In this document: piece by piece, positions 1-7,600 of the stretch
How the letters are laid out: every line of letters begins with the position of its first letter
Numbering within the stretch: position 1 is the first letter of the stretch
From: Methylobacter sp.
GTDB lineage: Bacteria; Pseudomonadota; Gammaproteobacteria; Methylococcales; Methylomonadaceae
NCBI GenBank assembly: GCA_003158415.1
Contig: PMJA01000086.1
Location: forward strand, 1 to 11,970
DNA length: 11,970 bases
Direction: 5' to 3'
The notes under the pieces: model-generated
Database searches by the model: none
What the model was told of the DNA's origin: nothing
Seen by the model: only the letters and a program-made list of their open reading frames with translations
Position numbers and translations under genes: made by a program

Positions 1-1
1 C

Positions 2-29
2 TAAGTAGTAACGCGAAAGTTATCCGGAA
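2..29 (+). repeat. Left terminal inverted repeat of the IS630 element
   Basis: It begins TAAGTAGT and contains AAAGTTAT. It matches the reverse complement of 1087-1114 at 23 of 28 positions; the five mismatches are at repeat positions 9, 11, 14, 23 and 24. The first two bases are the TA target. Confidence 0.9.
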
Positions 30-89
30 GTAAATTTATTGTGTCAAACTGTCAATAATTGCCATAACAGACAAAAATAAGGTTACCAA

Positions 90-512
90 CTGAAATTCAT
101 AGCCAAACTGAGTCCGGAAGAAGAAGTAACCCTGACCGAAGCTTATCGGAACCACCCCGTATTTCGGGCTAGACAACGGGCGCATGCTATTTTGTTGAAT
201 AATAGGGGCTATGTGATTCCCCGCCTGAGCGAGTTGTTTGAAAGCCAGCATGAGACGGTCAGTTCTTGGTTAGGTAAATGGGAAACAGAAGGGCTAATAG
301 GCCTTTATGATTGCCCACGAAGCGGTAGGCCTACGCGCTTTAGCGAAGAGGAGCAAGCCATTTTTCTGGGCTACATTGACGAAAATCAGCATCAAGCCAA
401 GGCTGCGGCTGCGCGTTTGCAGGAGGAGACCGGCAAAGAAGCCAGCCTTGACACCTTCAAACGGGTTTTAAAAAAAAGCCTACGCCTGGAAACGTTGCCG
501 ACATTCAGTTAA
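90..512 (+). CDS. IS630 transposase, first frame: HTH DNA-binding domain (OrfA part)
   Basis: This frame opens after a TAA at 78-80 and encodes the N-terminal DNA-binding half of an IS630-type transposase. Typical family motifs are LSPEEE near the start, RARQRAHAILL, then TVSSWLGKWE, GLIGLYD and RSGRPTRF. They make up the paired helix-turn-helix region that binds the inverted repeats. There is no in-frame ATG. The best start by family alignment is CTG at 90, preceded by AAGG (79-82) at 7-base spacing; TTG at 192 would cut off conserved residues. Homology runs up to the run of eight A at 470-477. After that this frame continues with unrelated residues to TAA at 510-512, giving a product of about 140 residues. 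The rest of the transposase continues in the next frame. It is either a decayed gene or half of a transposase made by slippage. Confidence 0.82.
   Translation: MKFIAKLSPEEEVTLTEAYRNHPVFRARQRAHAILLNNRGYVIPRLSELFESQHETVSSWLGKWETEGLIGLYDCPRSGRPTRFSEEEQAIFLGYIDENQHQAKAAAARLQEETGKEASLDTFKRVLKKSLRLETLPTFS
468..480 (+). other. Frame change at a run of eight A residues in the transposase gene
   Basis: Family homology passes from the first to the second frame exactly at A470-A477. The change needed is +1: skipping one base, or losing one A in the transcript. The context TTA AAA AAA AGC is therefore not a standard -1 A_AAA_AAG arrangement. A homopolymer this long is a good site for RNA polymerase slippage, and it sits at the linker between the HTH and DDE domains. 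A one-base insertion mutation or a sequencing error in the run would look the same. Confidence 0.7.
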
Positions 513-1107
513 GGGAAAACGCAATGAGGCAAACTTCCAGAGAGACAAGGAATACCTGGGGTCATTGAAACGGCAGGAGGATAAAGGGGAATTGATGCTT
601 TACTATTTTGACGAATCAGGATTTAGCACCACGCCTTGTGTTCCCTATGGATGGCAACGGATTGGCGAAACACGGCAAATACCTTGTCATCGTAGTAAGC
701 GCATGAATGTACTTGGTTTTATAAGCCGTCGAAATGAATTGTTTTTCAACACGGCGGAGCAATCAGTGACAACTGAGATCGTTGTGAAAGTCTTTGATGC
801 CTTTACTGAAGACTATGCCCATAAATACGAAAAAACTAAAGTGCCTTGCTTCGTTGTGTTGGATAACGCCTCTATCCATCGTAGCGGTGCATTTAAGGCG
901 CAGTTAGAAAAATGGCAACAACGTGGCGTTTCCTTGCATTTTCTTCCGCCTTATAGTCCTGAGTTAAATCTGATAGAAATACTCTGGCGTAAAGTTAAGT
1001 ACGAATGGTTACCGCTTGATGCCTATCAAAGTTACACTCACTTGAAAAAACGGGTATTGGAGATCCTCAGCAATGTGGGTGAAAAATTCCATATAACTTT
1101 TGCATGA
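472..1107 (+). CDS. IS630 transposase, second frame: DDE catalytic domain (OrfB part)
   Basis: The frame opens just after a TAA at 469-471 and continues the family sequence without loss (KKAYAWKRCRHSVKGKRNEA...). It holds the catalytic DDE domain: YYFDESGF carries the first Asp, VVLDNASIHRS the second, and LPPYSPELNLIEILW the Glu (the NxxE segment). All three acidic residues are therefore present. Joined to the first frame by dropping one A of the A run, the protein would be about 338 residues from the CTG at 90, the usual length for IS630 transposases. Possible independent starts inside it are TTG 565 and ATG 595, but neither is needed if frameshifting occurs. The stop codon TGA lies in the right inverted repeat. 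Confidence 0.85.
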   Translation, partial: KKAYAWKRCRHSVKGKRNEANFQRDKEYLGSLKRQEDKGELMLYYFDESGFSTTPCVPYGWQRIGETRQIPCHRSKRMNVLGFISRRNELFFNTAEQSVTTEIVVKVFDAFTEDYAHKYEKTKVPCFVVLDNASIHRSGAFKAQLEKWQQRGVSLHFLPPYSPELNLIEILWRKVKYEWLPLDAYQSYTHLKKRVLEILSNVGEKFHITFA

Positions 1108-1114
1108 CTACTTA
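1087..1114 (-). repeat. Right terminal inverted repeat of the IS630 element
   Basis: Its reverse complement begins TAAGTAGT and contains AAAGTTAT, pairing with 2-29. The last codons and the TGA stop of the transposase (1105-1107) lie inside this repeat, so its sequence is constrained both as coding sequence and as a transposase binding site. Confidence 0.9.
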
Positions 1115-1528
1115 CCTGACCACATGCATTCGACTGCATGGATGCAGGAGGTAGAGCAACGCAGGGAGCAGTTGCCGAGCGTGTGGACTTTGCCGCCGGG
1201 CGATGATGATTTCTCCAATCGCTGGAAGTCCATCAAGATACGCTTCGTGCAGAAATTGCCCCGTACCGAACGGCGTTCGAAGGTCAGAATTGCCAAAGGA
1301 GAACGGGGAGTCTGGCAACGCCGGTTTTGGGAGCATGTTATTCGCGATGACCGTGATTATGTGGCACATATTGATTATTGCTACATCAACCCACTTAAAC
1401 ACGGCTATGTGACACGGGTTGCGGATTGGCTTTACTCAACATTCCATCGTGATGTTGATCGTGGTCTTTATCCTTCGGATTGGGCAGCGGAATCGGAAAC
1501 CATGAATGACGCAGGTGAAAGTTGTTGA
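1113..1528 (+). pseudogene. 3' part of a REP-associated tyrosine transposase (RAYT, HUH Y1 family) cut by the IS630
   Basis: The frame runs from the IS junction to TGA at 1526-1528. Family motifs are the metal-binding HUH pair in LPDHMH (His codons at 1121 and 1127), VWTLPPGDDDF, RWKSIK, PRTERRSK, GERGVWQRRFWEHVIRD, then YINPLKHGYV, which includes the region where the family has its nucleophilic Tyr, and ADWLYSTFHRD. RAYTs are single-strand DNA transposases that act on REP palindromes. The N-terminal portion is missing: the reading frame on the left comes out of the IS630, whose stop overlaps it, and the true 5' part should be upstream of base 1. Between the second His of the HUH motif and VWTLPPG there are 17 residues where the family, as I recall it, has one, an apparent 48-base in-frame insertion. 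No REP palindrome was recognised nearby. The protein is almost certainly not functional. Confidence 0.85.
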
Positions 1529-1554
1529 GCATTTTTATGTATACAGTTTCAAAT

Positions 1555-1583
1555 TTGGCAAAAGGGTATGAATTCATTTTAAT
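1555..1583 (+). promoter_or_regulatory. Probable sigma70 promoter of the TcA-like gene
   Basis: TTGGCA (1555-1560) matches the -35 consensus at 5 of 6 positions. TTTAAT (1578-1583) matches the -10 consensus at 5 of 6. The spacer is 17 bases. Transcription would begin near 1590, about 40 bases before the ATG at 1631. The surrounding DNA is AT-rich. It lies downstream of the RAYT remnant, so the toxin gene does not need readthrough from the transposon. Confidence 0.6.
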
Positions 1584-1598
1584 TTTTTTAGTAAATCA

Positions 1599-1623
1599 GG
1601 GACTGGCTTCGTCCCGCAAGGAG
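1599..1623 (+). promoter_or_regulatory. Leader hairpin abutting a strong Shine-Dalgarno site
   Basis: GGGAC (1599-1603) pairs with GTCCC (1611-1615) around the 7-base loop TGGCTTC. Two bases later comes AAGGAG (1618-1623), placed 7 bases before ATG 1631. The strong Shine-Dalgarno site supports ATG 1631 as the start. The hairpin leaves the site itself free, so it may simply shape the leader. A role in translation control is only a guess. Confidence 0.5.
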
Positions 1624-1630
1624 AAAGAAC

Positions 1631-4600
1631 ATGAACAAGATTATTTTTCCGTTGAACATTCAGATGCAAGGTGCAACCGTAGGCGACCTGCAAGCTGCGC
1701 TGCAACTTTTCCTTGATAGAAGCCTCATCCTGCCGAACGACGAAGCTGCCCGAAAAGAATTATCAACTGTTTTACAACGAGAAAATGCCAGGCAAAGTTA
1801 TCTGGATGTCACCGGCAAACTGGTGAGCCTGTTTCAAAAAGATCACCAACTTCATCCTACCGGCAGCGTTGATGAACCCACTGCTGCTGCCATAAATCGC
1901 CTCTTGAATGAGTTGAATGGACAGAAAGATACACCTAAATTTGTCGTCAAAGGGACGGTGCGATTTTTTGATGATTTTCCCGCTGCTGGCATCATGGTAT
2001 CCGCTTTCGACCGGGATTTACGCAGCGAACAGGCGCTGGGGCAAAGCACCACTGACAGACAGGGTTTTTATCAAATCCAGTATTCCGCGCGTCAATTCAG
2101 CAAGGCTGAAAAAGGCAATGCCGACCTCGTTATCAAAGTCCTTGGCGCCGATGGTTCTGTGCTGGCCGCATCGACCGTGTTGTTCAATGCGCTGATTGTC
2201 GCCGAGGTGAATGTTTCTATCCCCATTGAGGTCGCCCAGCCACCCACTCTGTTTGAAAGAGTCGGACAGGCTCTTGAGCCTTTACTTGAAGGCTTAAAAG
2301 TGGAGGAGCTGGAGGAAGATAAAGAACATCAGGACATCACTTTCCTCAACGGCGAAACCGGATTTGACAAGACAACTCTAGCCCGTTTTGTTTTGGCGCA
2401 CAGGCTGGTGCAACAAGGTATTCAAGCTGAATTCTGGTTTGTTTTTCTGGGTGGTTCGTTTTACCAGTTTTCCGAAAATCAAAGCCTCACAGAACAATTG
2501 GCCGTGGTTCTGGATAACTTGACATCACTGGATGCCGCCGCTTTGCGCAAGGCTTTTGTCCGTGGTTTTAATCAAAAGGAAATCGCCGAAGCTTTTCGCG
2601 AAAAGGTTACCGGCTGGATTGAGGAGTTTTTGAAGCTGCTCGCAAGCCGATCCGTAAGCGGTGGCGATAAACCTACTTTTGTTAAATTGGCGCTCGAAGA
2701 TGCCAACATTACCGACGTGAAAAAACAGGAAACCTTTGCTCGCTTGTTTAATGAACACCGGGCAATTACTCCCGAACTGTTGGATGCGCTTGAAAAAGAT
2801 ACTTCATTCAAGCCGGAGGAAATCGCCGATTTACGAACCTCCTTCCAGTTAAGCGACCTTACCCGTGGCGATTTTTCCGTGGTTGGAACGATCAAGAAGG
2901 CGTTTGATGTCCGTCAACCTGAACAAATTCGCACGCTGGCAAAAAGAAGTGAAGCGGAATGGGTGAAGCTGGTGCAGGACGGACATGCTGCCGACAACAT
3001 TACCCTGCCTTTCGACGTGCAAGCCATCGCCGGAGAGGAGAGCCCGCCGCAAGCTGAAATTTACGGCAAGACACTGGAGCGGAGCTTTCGTGAAGCCTTC
3101 CCCACTACAGCGTTTGCAGGCGGCCTGGGGCGAGCTTTGCAGAACGGCGGTTCGCAAGGACTTCGCCAGCCGGAAGTGCTTGGCCGATTCCTGGATCTAC
3201 ACCCAAACTTTGAGATACTGAATACCCCGATTGATGCATTTGTGAACAACGGTGTACATCCGGAATTCCGAGAGCAAGCCCAGGATGAAAGCTTCCGGCT
3301 GGAACTTAAAGCGGTACAGCGCGTATTCAAGCTTTCGCCAAATTTTGCGGCAACAGATGTCTTGTTGGCGGACAACCTGCATTCCTCACAACAAATTTAT
3401 CGGCTTGGACAGAGTGAATTTGTACGGCGTTATGAAAATCTGCCCGGCTTTACCACAGAAAGCGCTCAACTTGCCTGGAATCGTGCCGCCGATACCCATG
3501 CTGCTGTGCTGACGGTGGTAGCTGATCTCAAGTCATTGGAATCCGAAGCATTACCCCTGGCACTACAAAACAACAATCAAGCGCTGTCTAATTTTCCTAA
3601 TTGGAACAATTTATTCAAGGCGGGCGATATTTGCGAGTGCGAATCTTGCCGCTCGATACTGAGTCCTGCCGCCTATTTTGCGGATTTGCTAATGTTCCTT
3701 AAAGACCGTAAGGCAAAAAATCCCGCCCATAGCACCAAGGATATACTTTTTACTCGCCGTTCTGACTTGGGCTTCCTCGAATTGAATTGCGAGAATGCGC
3801 TGACGCCCTTGCCCTACATTGATGTAGTTTGTGAGGTGCTGGAAGATGCGGTGGATGCAAAAGGTGAGAATGACCTCGAATTACCAGGCTTTACGGTTAT
3901 TCCTGCTGGCGATGCAGCGGCGAAAGCCGCAGTTTCAGCCGCTTTTGTCGGCCAAAAAATTAGCTTGGGCGACAATTTTTCACTGTCACAGATAAATTCT
4001 GCGGATCCTGATCGCTGGATAGCACATGGCGACGAGATAACCTACTTGTTAAAAAAGAAGCTACCTTCGCTGAATTTTTTTGCTGAAATCCTGCGCAACA
4101 CCAAGGCCAGTGCGGACGAACTGCGGTCATACCCGCAATACGTCAATCCAAAAGCTTACGAAAAACTGCGGGCTGCAAAGTATCCGCTTAGCCTGCCGTT
4201 TGATTTGTTTGCCGAAGAAGTCAGGGCGGCGTTCCAAAAAACCAATCTTCAACGCTGGAACTTAATGAGCACTCTGCGGGGTAACACCGCGCCGAATAAT
4301 CCCACTGACGGTGAAATTGCTGCTGAATACTTCAATATCAGTGCGGATTCAACAGCCATATTTGACGAAAAACGGCTGATACTGGTAGCGGATACCACAA
4401 TCCCTGGTCAACAGACGATTTGGGGAGAAACAGGGGTAACCTGGCTAGACTTGGTGGGTAACGTAAAAAGCTTTCTCCAGAAAACCAATCTGGAGTACAA
4501 CGAATTGCTGGCTCTGCTCGATTTAAAGTTCATCAATCCGGCAAGCGACATTGCCATTCATCATCTCGACCCTTCCTGCGACACCGACAAGAAAATCATT

Positions 4601-7600
4601 CAGGTATTGGACGAGACAAAGCTTGACCGCATCCACCGTTTTCTACGTTTGTGGCGCAAGCTGAAAGACTGGAAGATGTGGGAACTGGATCTTGTTCTCC
4701 GTAATTTCGCTATCGGTAATGGGGCACTGGACGAATCATTTTTGATCAAATTGTTCTATTTCAGCCAACTGAAGAACCGGCTGGGCGGTAAAGTTACCGT
4801 CGAGCAAGTGTGCGCATTGTTCAGCAATTTGAATATGGAAACCAGGTTCACCAAGCTGTATGAAAAGAGAGAGGATGGTCTATATCAAACCTTGTTCTTG
4901 AATAAGCGTCATATCAATCCTCTCGATCCGGCGTTTCAGCTGGATACCGGAACTGGCGATCTGCCAACGGGTGAAACTTTATCTAATCCCAAGCATCTGC
5001 CTGTCGTTATTGCCGCGCTGGGCATCATGGAAGCCGATCTAATACTTTTCAAAGGGCTAACCAAAGCTTCTGACGGTACGGCCTACATCACCGATGACCT
5101 GAATCTGTCCAATCTCTCTTTCCTCTGGAGGTACTCTTGGTTATCCAAGCTGCTTCAGTTCAAGGCGAATGAATGGAAGACAATACTGAAGCTTTTCCAA
5201 CAGGACATCTTGTCCTTTGCAGACCCTAAAGCGGCTTGGGAATTTCTAGCGAATTTAGACCAAATTAAAGCCGCCGGTTTTTCAACGGACGAACTTAACT
5301 GGCTGCTGGTGGCAGACCGATCAGCAAAGACCGCTACTAAAGAAATTGATGCCATCCGTTTTCTCTCCACTTTGCGCAAGGATTTGCAGGCAATCAAAAC
5401 GGAATTTGACCCGGCAAAATATAGCTTCCTGACCGTTACACCACCTAGTGACATAGATAGCCTTGGTACATTATTGATCTCCTTGCTTCAACAGCTTAAC
5501 CGGGACGAGACGGCGGCGCAGTTCTTTGTTGCGACACTTCGCGATGAGGTTACCCAGGAAAAACTTGTTGCAGGCCTGCCCCTTAACTTTAACTTTCCAA
5601 TAGCGATTCAAAATACTATCCGGATTCGCTATAACACGAAGACTTCGACTTTACGTTTTACTGGCTTGATGACTGCATCTGAACAGTCTACCCTGTTGAC
5701 CGACGCATCGCTGGCTAGTGTGACTGGAATTGCCGCGTATCAGGAAGCAATTAATGGGTTTTTCGCAAGCCCTCGCCTCGCGCTCAAGTTCTTTGAACCG
5801 GTATTCACCACTCCACTTGCCAATCTACCGCCAGCTGTGGATTTTAAATCCTTAGCTGATGCCGCTTTAGTGCTGAAAATTTCCTACGATGCAGAACAGC
5901 GTTTGTTGCGTATTGCAGGCATTATGTCGACTGATGAAAAATCAGCGCTCTATGCTCTATCTGTCGATGCTGATTATCGTAACGCTGTAAACAGCCTGTT
6001 CACCCAACCTAGTATCGGCGTATTTCCGCCAGAGAAAGTCTGGTTACTGGAATCCGACCTAAAGCTTCCGCTGCGTGATCTGGTCACTCCTGCCAACGAT
6101 CATCTGGCTGTCAATCTGGTTACGGCTGCTACCAAAGCGCTGACATATTTAACCAAAACACAGTCTGAAAATACTGTTGTGCAACAAAGCAGCGCTCAAT
6201 TGGGGTTGACCGAAGCTATTACAAACCGCCTGTTGACACAATATGCCTTGTTGCCTGATACCCTGATGAAACACCTAACGGGTTCTTTCGTGGCTACGAC
6301 AGGTGTTGTCGATTATGCTACGCTCAAAACTACTTTTGATACTTGGTTCTGGGCGAGCAGGGTTGCCACCATAATAAATAAGTGGAAAATCACGCTAGCT
6401 GAATTGGACTCAATCTCCAGGCTGACTAGCGCCGCGAAATTGCTCGACTTTTTGACGCTGCCGCTTGATGCAACTGGCGCAGTGGCTTCAATAGACCGAT
6501 TTATAAGAACCAGCCGATTGCTGCGCCTGCGTGACACCCTGCCGGAAACTGAGATCACATTACTTGAAGTGCTGGATAAGTTAGATGCAGGCGTTTATCT
6601 CACAGCCACCGATTTTGCCTCTGACGTAGAACATCTCAACGAAGCTTGGCCTGCCACTGATGTTCATGCACTTACCGCTTCACTTGACCTCGCCTATCCC
6701 CCAGACTATTTGCTTTCGGAAAACTGGGAACGTCTGCGCCAGGCATTCTATTTTCTCGGCAACCTTAATGCCGGTACCGACACTACGAAGGTTTTTGCGG
6801 CTTCTGCTATGACCGTAACTCATGCAAAAGCCATTAAGGAATTACTGCGTTCCAAGTTTGGTTCAGAAACTTGGCTGTCCCTCAGTGCCGAAATTCAGGA
6901 CGTTCTACGGGAGCACAAAAGGGATGCTCTCTCTGTTTATTTACTCAGCCAACCCCAACCCATAGACGCTCCCAGTGGCAATTGGGAAAACACCAACGAC
7001 CTCTATGCCTACTACCTGCTTGACGTGGAAATGTCTTCCTGCCAGTTGACCAGCCGCTTAGTGCAGGGCTCTGGTTCTGTGCAGTTATTCGTGCAGCGCT
7101 GTTTCATGGGACTGGAGCCAAATGTTGTAGTTAATGCCAATGGCGCTACCGGAGACAGTGCTTGGAATTGGTGGAAATGGATGCGCAAGTACCAGATCTC
7201 GGTGGCGAACAAGCAGGTGTGGCTCTGGCCGGAAAATTGGATAGAACCGGAATTGAAGAAAGACAGGTCGCCGTTCTTCAAAGACCTCGAAAACGAATTG
7301 CTACAGAACGAAATCAACCAATACACGGTCGAGACCGCTTTCTCCAACTATCTGGAGAAGTTGGACGGCGTGGCGCAACTCGAAATTGCCGGTTTCTACC
7401 AGGAAGACGATGGTGACAATGCTATTATCCATGTCTTCGGACGCACGAAAGGTGCTGAGCCTCATCTTTACTATTACCGCCGCTATGACTACCGCCAATG
7501 GTCGCCTTGGGAGAAAGTGGATCTAGATATACAGGGCGATTATTTGATTCCGGCGGTCGTAAACAAGCGTGTGTTTCTGTTCTGGCCGGTGTTTACTGAA

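Larger units (their letters stand above)
2..1114 (+). mobile_element. IS630-family insertion sequence, complete, with TA target duplication
   Basis: The element is bounded by 28-bp imperfect terminal inverted repeats (2-29 and 1087-1114) and flanked by TA on both sides (2-3 and 1113-1114). IS630/Tc1-mariner elements insert at TA and duplicate it, so the mobile unit itself is about 4-1112, near 1.1 kb, which is usual for the family. It carries one transposase gene spread over two frames. It lies inside a RAYT gene: the single flanking base c1 plus TA gives CTA (Leu). Joined to CCT GAC CAC ATG CAT on the right, this restores the L-P-D-H-M-H motif of the interrupted protein. Both ends and all catalytic motifs are present, so it may still be mobile if the frame problem is bypassed during expression. 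Confidence 0.92.

Noticed and set aside
30..89. Promoter for the transposase inside the left end of the IS
   Set aside because: Candidate boxes such as TTGTGT (39-44) and CATAAC (63-68) match the consensus poorly and the spacing is not ideal.
1108..1402. Minus-strand frames opposite the RAYT remnant
   Set aside because: The plus strand carries clear RAYT motifs throughout; the reverse frames are shadows.
1538..1545. TGTATACA palindrome upstream of the toxin promoter as an operator
   Set aside because: It is only 8 bases, single copy and in AT-rich DNA, with no known regulator match.
2336..2375. Walker-A-like GETGFDKT (residues 241-248) as a nucleotide-binding loop
   Set aside because: The second Gly of GxxxxGK[ST] is missing, no Walker B was seen, and the GETG stretch looks like a shell motif of this protein family.
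2864..2872. RGD tripeptide (residues 412-414) in the giant toxin as a possible integrin-binding site
   Set aside because: It lies in a helical shell segment (LTRGDFSVV) that looks like ordinary family sequence. A three-residue match in 3400 residues is expected by chance.
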